Assembly (NCBI GenBank): GCA_964390645.1
Contig: CAYMLL010000046.1
Span: 1-32,246, forward strand
Direction of reading: 5' to 3'
DNA: 32,246 nucleotides
DNA from: CAYMLL01 sp964390645
GTDB lineage: Bacteria > Planctomycetota > UBA8108
This document shows, piece after piece, positions 1-7,612 of the stretch. Each line of letters starts with the position of its first letter. The first letter of the stretch is position 1. The position numbers and the translations under genes are program-made. The notes under the pieces were generated by a model, which was given only the letters and a program-made list of their open reading frames with translations, was not told the DNA's origin and did no database searches.

Positions 1-37
1 GGGTGCTGCGTGACGCCGTCGCCCGAAGGTTGCTCGA

Positions 38-721
38 TTGACTGACGAGCGCGTGAAATTCTCCACCGAAAATCTCAACTCGCTGACGCATTTCTATCGT
101 GGCGAGGTTCAGCGAGCCACGGACTGGCGTCGTCGGCTCGATCGAACGACGAACTGGGCCATCCTGGCGACGACGGCAGCCTTCTCGGTGACGCTTGGCG
201 TGCCCTCGCAGGATCCGACCCACATCACCTTTCTCTTCACGAGCCACCTCGTGTTTCTGCTCATGTGGATCGAGGCGCGTCGTTACCGTCACTACGACGT
301 CTGGCACACCCGCGTGCGGATGCTCGAGGTGCACCTGCTCGTGCCGGCTTTGCATCCCGAGAAGGACATCCTGCAGGGCGACTGGCGAGAGGTCCTCGCG
401 AACGATCTGCTGCTGCCGTCGTACAAGATCAGCCTGCTGGAGGCTCTCGCGCGTCGTCTGAACGCGAACTACCTGTGGCTGTTCCTCGGGCTGCTCGGCG
501 GTTGGGGGCTGCGAATCTACACCGAGGCAGTGGACAAGAGCCTCGGTGGACTCTACGAGGCGTGTGGCTACCACGATGCCATCCCGCCCTGGCTCGTCGT
601 TCTCGCACAGATCGTCTTCTGGGCGGTCCTCGTGTTCATCTACGTGTCGACTTTGAAGACGCGCAACGTCACCGGCGAGATCCGTCGTCGGGACCCGCGC
701 GCCAAGCAATGGCCCATTTGA
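38..721 (+). CDS. DUF2270 family integral membrane protein
   Basis: Predicted polytopic membrane protein of 227 aa with about four hydrophobic segments (roughly residues 39-55, 63-79, 143-158 and 183-203). The N-terminal block before TM1 (YRGE...R.TDWR.RLD.TTNWA), then IEARRYR..DVW..RVR.LE and a DW...L..DL motif are the recognisable DUF2270 pattern. The biochemical role of the family is unknown. The start is a TTG at 38. An in-frame TGA at 11-13 limits extension, and GAAGG lies about 9 bases upstream. The next in-frame start, GTG at 53, would remove five residues. It is followed after 16 bases by a small membrane zinc-ribbon gene, suggesting cotranscription. The family call is confident; the exact start is less so. 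Confidence 0.85.
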   Translation: MTDERVKFSTENLNSLTHFYRGEVQRATDWRRRLDRTTNWAILATTAAFSVTLGVPSQDPTHITFLFTSHLVFLLMWIEARRYRHYDVWHTRVRMLEVHLLVPALHPEKDILQGDWREVLANDLLLPSYKISLLEALARRLNANYLWLFLGLLGGWGLRIYTEAVDKSLGGLYEACGYHDAIPPWLVVLAQIVFWAVLVFIYVSTLKTRNVTGEIRRRDPRAKQWPI

Positions 722-737
722 GCGCTGCCGACGGCCC

Positions 738-1025
738 ATGCTCGCCCTGTTCCCCCTGCTCTGGCTCGCCTTGATCGTCGCAGGCGTGCTCCTGGCCGTC
801 CTCTGCTGGGAGTGGATTCCGGGGCTCGTTATCGGCATGATCTCCGTCGGCGCCGTCTTGTGGGTCCTGATATCGACCTTGTCTCCGGCGATCCCCAGAC
901 GCGACTGTCCAGGGTGCGGCCGGGAGGGCCTGGTCAAGATCCGGCGTGGCGAACCGGGAGTGCGTTGCGAACATTGCAGCTTTCGTGACGAGGAGATGCA
1001 CGTCGCATACCTCGACGAATGGTGA
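738..1025 (+). CDS. Small membrane protein with C-terminal zinc ribbon
   Basis: A 95-aa protein with two hydrophobic helices (about residues 5-22 and 27-48) followed by a short cytosolic or periplasmic tail. The tail holds two CxxC pairs, Cys57/Cys60 and Cys77/Cys80, a four-cysteine zinc-ribbon arrangement. I do not recognise a named family. Hydrophobic helices plus a rubredoxin-like ribbon suggest a metal-stabilised membrane accessory protein, and no function can be assigned. It sits 16 bases after the DUF2270 gene, and its stop is followed by the ribosome-binding site of the next gene, so the three probably form one transcript. Confidence 0.6.
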   Translation: MLALFPLLWLALIVAGVLLAVLCWEWIPGLVIGMISVGAVLWVLISTLSPAIPRRDCPGCGREGLVKIRRGEPGVRCEHCSFRDEEMHVAYLDEW

Positions 1026-1035
1026 AGGAGATACC

Positions 1036-1461
1036 GTGAACGGGCTTTTCGAGCAGATGGTGGATTCGATCCCGATGATCGCGATGACGATCAACACCCT
1101 GGTTCTCTTCGTGCTGGCCTACGGCCTCAAGATGCGCCGCCGACCCGAGATCCACATGAAGGTGATGATCACGTGTTTTGTCGTCGACGTGATCAACGTC
1201 GGCCTCGTGGAGATCGGTGCTCGCGTCGGTGACGGGGACGGCGCCGTCGCCCAGGGCATCGATTCGTTCTCCAGCAACCTGTTCTCGGTGCTCAATTTCC
1301 ACATCCTCGTCTCGGTCCTCTGTCTGGTCTGTTACGGGATCGCCGTATACACCGGAAGGAGGCTTCACAGGACGGGGGACGGGCGAAGCGGGCATCGAAA
1401 GAACGCTGTCGTGTTTCTCGTTGTCAGGCTCGCGAGCTGGATCACGTCGTTCATGGTCTGA
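1036..1461 (+). CDS. DUF420-like four-helix membrane protein
   Basis: A 141-aa hydrophobic protein. I chose the GTG at 1036 because AAGGAG lies 5 bases upstream, overlapping the previous gene's stop. The upstream in-frame ATG at 946 would lie inside the preceding coding sequence and add a polar, implausible leader. Hydrophobic segments lie at about residues 10-30, 40-60 and 85-108, with a weaker one at the C-terminus. The pattern R-R-P-E-I-H-M-K before TM2 and N-F-H-I-L in TM3 is reminiscent of DUF420/YozB proteins, whose conserved histidines suggest a haem or metal role near cytochrome oxidases. No oxidase genes are visible here. The assignment is tentative. Confidence 0.5.
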   Translation: MNGLFEQMVDSIPMIAMTINTLVLFVLAYGLKMRRRPEIHMKVMITCFVVDVINVGLVEIGARVGDGDGAVAQGIDSFSSNLFSVLNFHILVSVLCLVCYGIAVYTGRRLHRTGDGRSGHRKNAVVFLVVRLASWITSFMV

Positions 1462-1521
1462 CCTCGAGTCTCGCGGCGTGAGTCTCGCGATGGCCCCACG
1501 CTGCCCGACGAGGCGTCCGAA

Positions 1522-1547
1522 GATCGGCAGAGCTCGGTCTGCCGGTC
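1522..1547. terminator. Hairpin between convergent genes
   Basis: Inverted repeat GATCGGCAGA / TCTGCCGGTC around a six-base GCTCGG loop gives a 10-bp stem with one G-T pair. It lies between the convergent DUF420-like and squalene/phytoene-synthase genes, three bases beyond the latter's stop codon. There is no T-tract on either strand, so it may be a bidirectional stem that stabilises 3' ends or assists termination rather than a classical intrinsic terminator. Confidence 0.45.
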
Positions 1548-1550
1548 CGG

Positions 1551-2405
1551 CTAGCTTCTCGCTTTCCACCAGATCCTCGCCAGAATCGCCAGCTTGCGGT
1601 AGGGCGAGAGGTGCGGACGTCTCGTGAAGACGTCGTAGTTCCGTAGCTCGATCTGATCGAGGATCGTCGAGTAGAAGCTCCGCAGCAGCTCGGGGCAGTA
1701 GCGTGACTCGGGCACGACGAGCGGGAAGAGAGGGTCGGAGAGCTGGAAGTAGTGACGGGCGCGGTCGACCTGGAACCGTACCAGATCGCGAAATCGGTCG
1801 TCGAGGACGCCACGCATGAGCTCTTCCTCGGCGTAGCCGAAGCGTCCGAGATCCTCGAGCGGCAGGTAGATGCGGTCCCGGCGGCTGTCCTCGGCGACGT
1901 CGCGAAGGATGTTCGTCAGCTGCATCGCGATGCCGAGCGCCTCGGCGGGCGCCTCGACATCGTGGCCCTCGTATCCGAAGATCTCGACACAGACGAGGCC
2001 AACGGCCGAGGCGGCCCGGTAGCAGTAGGTGTAGAGGTCGTCGAATGTGGTGTAGCGGCGTACGTCGAGGTCCATCGCCATGCCGGCGGTGAGGTCGTCG
2101 AAGTGGCGGCGGGCGATATCGAACCGCTCGATCGTGTCGCGCAGTGCCGGTACGAGCGGATCCTCCGGCGGGTCGTCGTCGAGGAAGCTCGCCAGGAACG
2201 CGAGCTCCCGGCGCGCATCCTCCGGGGGCACCGCCTTCTCCTCGACGGCGTCCACCGCGTCGTCAAGGCGACGGCTGTACGCGTAAACCGCGTAGATCGC
2301 GCGACGCCGCGGCGGCGTCAGGAAGCGAAACGTGTGGTAGAAGGTCGTTTTTTGCGCCCGTGTCAGCCTTTCGGCGTGGGCGTAGGACTCTTCGACGGTA
2401 GTCAT
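1551..2405 (-). CDS. Squalene/phytoene synthase family protein
   Basis: Head-to-head prenyl transferase of 284 aa, joining two C15 or C20 prenyl diphosphates to give presqualene/squalene or phytoene for hopanoid, sterol or carotenoid synthesis. Both Mg-diphosphate aspartate motifs are visible: DDAVD at residues 48-52 and the D169-x3-D173 motif in QLTNILRDVAED. YCYRAASAVG and a DRIYLP segment are also family-typical. The frame stays open 99 codons upstream, but homology begins at MTTVEES (ATG at 2405), and the extension is Arg/Asp-rich without family features. A TATAGT at 2421-2416 lies just upstream. The gene ends in TAG. It diverges from an MlaEFD-type operon. The choice between HpnD/HpnC-like and CrtB-like cannot be made by eye. 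Confidence 0.9.
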   Translation of the reverse strand: MTTVEESYAHAERLTRAQKTTFYHTFRFLTPPRRRAIYAVYAYSRRLDDAVDAVEEKAVPPEDARRELAFLASFLDDDPPEDPLVPALRDTIERFDIARRHFDDLTAGMAMDLDVRRYTTFDDLYTYCYRAASAVGLVCVEIFGYEGHDVEAPAEALGIAMQLTNILRDVAEDSRRDRIYLPLEDLGRFGYAEEELMRGVLDDRFRDLVRFQVDRARHYFQLSDPLFPLVVPESRYCPELLRSFYSTILDQIELRNYDVFTRRPHLSPYRKLAILARIWWKARS

Positions 2406-2771
2406 GCCACCGGATACTATACCCTCGGGTTTCGCCATTTTCCGAGAGCCTGGTCGAACCGCTCGGGTCTTTCTCACGGATCTTGCGCCTCTCGATGCGT
2501 TCTCGCTCCGAGACCTGCTCTCCTCGGGGTGAAGGTCCCCCCCTGTCCTTCGGCGGCGACGAGAATCGTCGGGATCCTCGTCGCCACCGCTTTCCGGCAC
2601 GTCCACCCGGAATCGCGTCGTCGTCGCGCCTCGATCGGGATCGTCCTCGCGTTCGTGGGCTCCACAGGTAACCGTGAAGCCCGGGACCGGGGTCCCTGAC
2701 AATATCGGTACCCGTCTCCCGGCGATCTCGTCGTTGGCGATCCCGTGTCGCCAGTCTTACAATCACACCAG
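2406..2771. promoter_or_regulatory. Divergent intergenic region with candidate promoters
   Basis: A 366-base gap between the divergent synthase and mlaE genes. Reading frames stay open on both strands, but none of the translations looks like a real protein. Rightward, TTGGCG (2734-2739), an 18-base spacer and TACAAT (2758-2763) form a candidate sigma-70 promoter whose start point would fall almost on the mlaE ATG. Leftward, TATAGT (2421-2416) lies 10 bases before the synthase ATG with only a poor -35. I see no RNA gene or repeat in the remaining central part. Confidence 0.35.
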
Positions 2772-3527
2772 ATGAGAGCTATCCTCACGTCCTTTGGCGA
2801 CTTCGGGTTTTTCTCGGGCGCGGTCCTGAAGCGCTTCACCATCCGTCGTGGCGGATATCAGGATCTGGTCCGCCAGATGCACCGCGTCGGCGTCGAGTCG
2901 TTGACGGTGGTCAACCTCTGCGCGTTCTTCATCGGGCTCGTGTTCGTTCTGCAGACGTCGTACCTGCTGGCGAAGTTCGGCGCCAAGACGCAGGTCGCGG
3001 CTATCATGAGCGCGTCCTTCGTTCGCGAAATCGGGCCGGTCTTCACCGCAATCATGTTTTCCGGTCGGGTGGGGACCAGCATCGCGGCCGAGATCGGCTC
3101 CATGGTCGTCACCGAGCAAGTTGACGCGTACCGCTCCTTCGGCGTCGATCCGATTCGCCGTCTCGCGGTGCCACGCGTGCTTGCGGCCGGTGTGATGCTG
3201 CCGGCGTTGACGACGGTCGCCGTCCTCGTCAGCATCTTCGCGGGCTATCTGCTCGGGGTCTCCGACCTGGGGATCTCCGGGCCCGTGTACATGGAGTACA
3301 CTCGCACCGCGATCGGCCCGAACGACGTCTTCGCGATGATTGCGAAATCCTTCGTGTTCGGGTTACTGATCGGGCTCGTTGCCACGTATCACGGATTCCG
3401 CACCCCTCGTGCCACCGAGGCCGTCGGGGAGTCGACGACGAAGGCCATGGTCGGTTCCGTGATCGGCGTGCTCGTCATGGATTTCATCGCGGCCAAGTTC
3501 CTGATCGCTGTCGGAGGCTACTCGTGA
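2772..3527 (+). CDS. mlaE: MlaE-family lipid ABC transporter permease
   Basis: Integral inner-membrane permease of an MlaFEDB-type complex that moves phospholipid or other lipids between the inner and outer membranes. The 251-aa protein shows the MlaE/YrbE signature: a membrane-parallel N-terminal helix, GLVFVLQ, then ASFVREIGPVFTAIMFSGRVGTSIAAEIGSM with the conserved ExG and RxG elements, five or so hydrophobic helices, and ATYHGF near the C-terminus. I prefer the ATG at 2772 over the GTG at 2745, because the candidate -10 box lies between them and the family begins near this residue. The stop overlaps the next gene (GTGA), so translation is coupled with the ATPase. Confidence 0.92.
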   Translation: MRAILTSFGDFGFFSGAVLKRFTIRRGGYQDLVRQMHRVGVESLTVVNLCAFFIGLVFVLQTSYLLAKFGAKTQVAAIMSASFVREIGPVFTAIMFSGRVGTSIAAEIGSMVVTEQVDAYRSFGVDPIRRLAVPRVLAAGVMLPALTTVAVLVSIFAGYLLGVSDLGISGPVYMEYTRTAIGPNDVFAMIAKSFVFGLLIGLVATYHGFRTPRATEAVGESTTKAMVGSVIGVLVMDFIAAKFLIAVGGYS

Positions 3528-4312
3528 GCGACTCTGACTGCGTCGTGCGATTCGAGGGCGTTCGCAAGAGCTTCGGTTCGACCACGGTGCTTGACGGTCT
3601 AGATCTTCGCATCGAGCGCGGCGAGAACGTCGCCATCCTCGGCGTCAGCGGCACGGGAAAGAGTGTGCTCCTGAAGCTCATCATCGGGCTGCTGCGTCCG
3701 GACGAAGGGGAGATCTTCCTCTGGGGGCAGCCGACGAGCTCGCTGTCGGATAGCGAGATGGCGCCTTTGCGGCGGCGTCTGGGCATGGTCTTCCAGTCCG
3801 GTGCCCTGTTCGATTCGGTCAGCGTCTTCGAGAACCTCGCGTTTCCACTGCGGGAGATCGGCGGCGTCTCCGAGGAGCGTCTCCGGGCGATCGTCGCCGA
3901 GCGTCTCGAGTGGGTGGGCCTCACCGGCACCGCCGATCAGATGCCGTCGGAGCTTTCCGGCGGAATGCGCAAGCGCGTCGCTCTGGCACGAACGTTGATG
4001 GTAGACCCGGAGTTGATTCTCTACGACGAGCCCACGACGGGGCTCGACCCGCTCACAGGACGGCGAGTGTCCACGTTGATCCAGGAGTTGGACAGGAAAC
4101 TCGAATCGACGTCCATCGTGGTCACGCACGACATGGCCTGCGCGAGGACGGTCGCCGGACGCTGGTGCTACCTGTCGCAAGGGCGTGTTATCGCCGATGG
4201 AAGCGTACGAGAGGTCCTCGCGAGCCGTGCCGAGGAGGTTCGGGAGTTTCTCGCTGACTTTGATCCGGCCAGAGGGCCGGTGGGAATGATCCAGGGACAG
4301 GAGGGCCCATGA
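3524..4312 (+). CDS. mlaF: MlaF-family ABC transporter ATPase
   Basis: Cytoplasmic ATPase that powers the MlaE-type permease. In the 262-aa protein the Walker A is GVSGTGKS (about residues 40-47), the Q-loop is VFQSGALFDS, the ABC signature is LSGGMRKRVALAR, Walker B is LILYDEPTTGLDP, and the switch histidine is in VVTHD. The Q-loop SGALFDS and the GMRKR variant are characteristic of the MlaF subfamily. The GTG start overlaps the mlaE stop by four bases, and its own stop overlaps the mlaD-like ATG by four bases (ATGA). Confidence 0.95.
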   Translation: MSDSDCVVRFEGVRKSFGSTTVLDGLDLRIERGENVAILGVSGTGKSVLLKLIIGLLRPDEGEIFLWGQPTSSLSDSEMAPLRRRLGMVFQSGALFDSVSVFENLAFPLREIGGVSEERLRAIVAERLEWVGLTGTADQMPSELSGGMRKRVALARTLMVDPELILYDEPTTGLDPLTGRRVSTLIQELDRKLESTSIVVTHDMACARTVAGRWCYLSQGRVIADGSVREVLASRAEEVREFLADFDPARGPVGMIQGQEGP

Positions 4313-5544
4313 GACGCACCGGATTGGCCACAGAGTTCAGCGTCGGTTTCGTGCTGTTCGTCGCGACCTTGCTGGCGATTGCCTGCCTTTTCTGGGTAGG
4401 CTCCGGCGACGGGATCTTCGAGCCGAAGACGCAGTACTTCGTGCTCTGTCCGTCGACGAGCGGTCTGAGGAAAGGCTCGAAGGTCTATCTGTCAGGGGTT
4501 CCCGTCGGAACGGTCCAGCGCATCGACTTCGAGGACGAGCTCAGCGTCAGCGACGTCCGTGTGGCTCTCTCCATTCGCCAGGACGTCGCTTCGCGTATAC
4601 GTCGTGATTCGCGCGTCGAGTTGAAGAGTGAGGGACTGCTCGGCGATGTCTCGGTCCACATCCTCTCCTCGGGGGCTAACGACGCCGAGGGGCTGCCCGA
4701 GGGCGAGGAGATCCAGTTCGCGGAAACGTCTCTTCTCGGCTCGATGGTCGGCGAGGAGATTACCGGTAGCGCGACCGAGATCATGCGCGAGCTCGTCTTC
4801 ATCCTCCGGACGATCAAGAAGGGCGAGGGCTCGATCGGCAAGCTCTTGCAGGAGCCGCAGCTCCACGACAACCTCGCGGGGTTCACGAAGTCGCTCGATA
4901 CGCTCGCCGGCACGCTCAACACGGTGGCCGAGGATATCGAGGGTATCGTGACCGACGTGAAGCAGCAGAAGGGCGCGCTCGGCAAGCTGATCTTCTCCAA
5001 GAAGTACGAGGAGAACATCGGCGGTGCCATCGCGGAGTCGACGAAGCTCATCTCGACTCTCGAGCGCATAGCCACGAAGGTCGAGACGCGTGGCTCCATC
5101 GCCATGCGGCTGTTGACGGACGAGAAGCTCGGCAACCAGTTCGCCGACATGGTGGGTCGCATGAAAGGCGGCGCCTTCTCGCTCGAGGCTGTTCTCGGGA
5201 AGATAGCTCGGGGCGAGGGCTCCCTGGGGTCGCTCGTCCACGACCCTTCGATCATCCGCAGCCTTCAGGATGTCTTTCTCGGCGTACAGGAGATGGGTTA
5301 CGTGTCGAATGTCATCCGCAACGCCGAGGCCAGGGGCCGTGAGGTTACGACGCGCGCAGATCGTGCGTCGCAGATCGCTCGTCTGGAGGCGGCCCGTGCC
5401 CGCTTCCTGGCCAGTGTGCCACGGGATGACGGCGGCTTCGGTCTGGCTCCTTCGTCCGCGAAGGACGGGGGAGAGGCTCGCGACAGTGAAGAGATCGAAC
5501 CGAACGGCTCCCCGGACTTGCCCAGCAAGGACGATTCCCAATGA
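4309..5544 (+). CDS. mlaD: MlaD-like MCE-domain substrate-binding protein
   Basis: Membrane-anchored periplasmic lipid-binding subunit of 411 aa. A single N-terminal TM (about 9-30) precedes an MCE domain (about 40-117) with the typical TSGLRKGSKVYLSGVPVGTV. The C-terminal part is longer than in E. coli MlaD (183 aa). It carries four diverged helical repeats of about 40 residues, beginning near 168, 216, 262 and 304, each with a G-S/A-[IL]-x-x-L core, as in long-tailed MCE proteins that may extend across the periplasm. It ends in a polar tail. It is translationally coupled with genes on both sides by ATGA overlaps. Confidence 0.9.
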   Translation: MRRTGLATEFSVGFVLFVATLLAIACLFWVGSGDGIFEPKTQYFVLCPSTSGLRKGSKVYLSGVPVGTVQRIDFEDELSVSDVRVALSIRQDVASRIRRDSRVELKSEGLLGDVSVHILSSGANDAEGLPEGEEIQFAETSLLGSMVGEEITGSATEIMRELVFILRTIKKGEGSIGKLLQEPQLHDNLAGFTKSLDTLAGTLNTVAEDIEGIVTDVKQQKGALGKLIFSKKYEENIGGAIAESTKLISTLERIATKVETRGSIAMRLLTDEKLGNQFADMVGRMKGGAFSLEAVLGKIARGEGSLGSLVHDPSIIRSLQDVFLGVQEMGYVSNVIRNAEARGREVTTRADRASQIARLEAARARFLASVPRDDGGFGLAPSSAKDGGEARDSEEIEPNGSPDLPSKDDSQ

Positions 5545-6131
5545 GAAGTTCTCCCCTCGTGGGGCGAGTCACGGTCGCCTGGGCTCTTCTCGTGCCGCCG
5601 GGTTGCGCTGTGCTCGTCGGGCCGGATACCACCTATCGCGGCAACGAGGGGGTGATCAACGCGGCGAGTGACGCAGCCGGATTTGCGGTCGAGTCCGATC
5701 TCTACGAGCTGGAGCGAGTCGAGGCGGAGCGGGACACGGTGACGCTCTACTACCGAGATGCCGGGCAGCGCCGCGCCGAGGCCTGGATGCTGCGGTTTTC
5801 GCGGAAGCCCGGCGAACAGGAGCCGGTCGCGCTCGAGGACGTCTACTCCCACCTGACGGTGATCCGCGACCTGCGGGACGAGTTTCGCCTCGGCGAGGAG
5901 GCGACCGAGGAGATCGATGGTGCTCGTCTGCGCTTCGTTTCGTACGGGTTTCTCTCCGCGGAGCGCGGCGCCGCCGGCAAGCCGCTTCCCGCTCAGGGCA
6001 TCGTCGCGACGCTGGCGCGGGAGCAGGACGGACATCCGGTCGTCTTCGCGATGCGCCTGGAGATCACCGATCGGCAGCACGCGCTCTCCAGGGCCGAGCT
6101 CGAGCCCTTCGTCGGTGCGATGCTGCGCTGA
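5541..6131 (+). CDS. Possible lipoprotein, last gene of the MlaEFD-type operon
   Basis: A 196-aa protein with a hydrophobic N-terminus (residues 8-20) ending in PPGC, so Cys22 could be lipidated, although the proline-rich lipobox is unusual. The mature part is mostly polar with alternating beta-type segments and no family I recognise. Its ATG overlaps the mlaD-like stop by four bases, so it belongs to the transporter operon. This position is often taken by an auxiliary lipoprotein in MCE systems, and that role is an inference from context only. The stop lies only three bases from the end of the convergent downstream gene. Confidence 0.6.
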   Translation: MRSSPLVGRVTVAWALLVPPGCAVLVGPDTTYRGNEGVINAASDAAGFAVESDLYELERVEAERDTVTLYYRDAGQRRAEAWMLRFSRKPGEQEPVALEDVYSHLTVIRDLRDEFRLGEEATEEIDGARLRFVSYGFLSAERGAAGKPLPAQGIVATLAREQDGHPVVFAMRLEITDRQHALSRAELEPFVGAMLR

Positions 6132-6134
6132 TCG

Positions 6135-7430
6135 TCAAGAGGCGGCGTCGCTACCGCGCTCTTCGAACTCACCGGGTTCTTCGAACTCACCGCTGGAGCG
6201 TTTGGAGAGTGCGATCCGGAAGGCGTCGAGCTCCTCATCGCGAGGTTTCAGCCATTTTCCCTTCCTCGTGCGATGGCGCACGGTCTCTCCCGGATAGACC
6301 ACGCTCGTGATATGGAGTCCGTCGTCGTTGAAGACGTGAACTCGCGCCTTCGGGCCGATCACGATCCACGTGTGCTCCTCGACGTCGCGGTAGATCGAGC
6401 CGCGCTTGGCGTCGATCGCGTCGGCGAGGGCCTTTGACGTCGGTCGAGCCTTGTTGCGACGTCGGTCGTTGGAGTGTCGCGTACGTCGCGTGCGTTGGCG
6501 GAAGATTCGATCGAGGTTCTTCGCCAGGCGTCGAAGAATGTCGAGTGCTCGACGCTTTCGCTCGCGGCTGCGGCGACGTCGCGGCACCGAATCGAGCATG
6601 ACCTCGCCGAGGCGCCGGCGTGTCGTCGTGATCGCGTCCGCGACGCGGGGGTCGGCGGATTCCTCGATGACCTCGAGCGCCGGCTTGCCGTCCGGCAATC
6701 GACCGATTACGTTGAGGAGCAAGCCGCCGGCACCGTCTCCCCCCTGCACGGCCTGGAAAGTCAGAGCGTAGTGCTCGCGGGAACCCGTCGCCGCACCGCG
6801 GTCCGGCCGCAGCCCGCCGGTTCCGAGGTAGCCGACGGCGACTTGCCCCAGCACCCGGTAAATGCCGGAGCCGCGTCCGTAGACCTGCAACTGCTCGCCG
6901 GCGAGCTCATCTCCGGGCTGTGTCAGCGTCAGTCGAGCTGGTGGCTCCCGGTAGAGCAGGTCGACGCGGGGGTCTCGCCGCTCCAGCAGCACGCTCGCAA
7001 ACTCGCTCCACAGCGGCTGTCCGGTCGCGCTGTAGCCGTAGAAGACCTCACGGCACTCGCGAGCCTCGGCGTGCTCGCACTCGAACGAGCGGCACCAGTA
7101 GCAGTAGACCTTGCCGCTCGGGAAGACGGCGGTATGGTCGGCGAGGCGCTCTGCCGTCCGTCGCAACTGCTCCTCGAGCTGGCCGTCGAGCGCGTTCGAC
7201 GCGGCGGGAGCGTCCGGTGCCGGGAGCTCGAGCTTCACGCCGACGATCGAGCGATTCGGTGTCTTCCCGGAGATGCCCGTCTTCTCGCGACGGCGCTTGA
7301 CGAGCCGGAAGAAGATCTCGGCGAGATCCTTCTCGATGCCGCGAAGCCGCTGCGCGATCTCGTCGTCCTCGCCGGAGTCAGGCTCCTTGACGAAACGAAT
7401 CGCTCGGCGGGACGGAGGTTCGGGCTTCAC
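6135..7430 (-). CDS. Unrecognised 431-aa protein with CxxC-x4-CxH cluster
   Basis: I do not recognise this family. The GTG start at 7430 has GGAAGTGAAG upstream. Visible parts are a charged N-terminus; a possible zinc site Cys110-x2-Cys113-x4-Cys118-x-His120 (reminiscent of, but not identical to, SWIM zinc fingers); a middle of beta character; a very basic Arg/Lys stretch at about 282-335; and a C-terminal beta-like domain (about 345-415). The tail has a tandem GEFEEP/GEFEER duplication from an 18-bp repeat at 6160-6192. There is no signal peptide or TM, so it is probably cytoplasmic and may bind nucleic acid through its basic region. It converges with the transporter operon and diverges from the carboxypeptidase gene. 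Confidence 0.65.
   Translation of the reverse strand: MKPEPPSRRAIRFVKEPDSGEDDEIAQRLRGIEKDLAEIFFRLVKRRREKTGISGKTPNRSIVGVKLELPAPDAPAASNALDGQLEEQLRRTAERLADHTAVFPSGKVYCYWCRSFECEHAEARECREVFYGYSATGQPLWSEFASVLLERRDPRVDLLYREPPARLTLTQPGDELAGEQLQVYGRGSGIYRVLGQVAVGYLGTGGLRPDRGAATGSREHYALTFQAVQGGDGAGGLLLNVIGRLPDGKPALEVIEESADPRVADAITTTRRRLGEVMLDSVPRRRRSRERKRRALDILRRLAKNLDRIFRQRTRRTRHSNDRRRNKARPTSKALADAIDAKRGSIYRDVEEHTWIVIGPKARVHVFNDDGLHITSVVYPGETVRHRTRKGKWLKPRDEELDAFRIALSKRSSGEFEEPGEFEERGSDAAS
6160..6192. repeat. 18-bp-period direct repeat inside coding sequence
   Basis: TCTTCGAACTCACCG occurs at 6160-6174 and again at 6178-6192, a period of 18 bases (six codons). On the coding (minus) strand it gives the repeated peptide GEFEE[P/R] at the C-terminus of the 431-aa protein. 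The identity at DNA level suggests a recent slippage duplication. Confidence 0.8.
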
Positions 7431-7517
7431 GGTTCTTCACTTCCAGGCGGCTGACTTCCCGATGAGCCGGCTCTGTGCGGAGGTGGGGACGGCCCCGAAT
7501 TCGAGTGTAGCAGGGCG

Positions 7518-7546
7518 TTGAAAAAGACGCGAGCGACACCTAAACT
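7518..7546 (+). promoter_or_regulatory. Sigma-70 promoter for the carboxypeptidase gene
   Basis: TTGAAA at 7518-7523 and TAAACT at 7541-7546 are separated by exactly 17 bases. Transcription would start near 7553 and give a leader of about 60-80 bases before the carboxypeptidase start. It lies in the divergent spacer between the 431-aa gene and this gene. Confidence 0.55.
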
Positions 7547-7612
7547 CGGGCCCGAAAATACCGCACCGGGGAGTTCCGGGAGACGCGAGGAGTGTGAGGA
7601 GACTTCAGGATC

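Noticed and set aside
2406..2702. 99-codon N-terminal extension of the squalene/phytoene synthase
   Set aside because: The extension is Arg/Asp-rich without family similarity, and the synthase aligns from MTTVEES onward.
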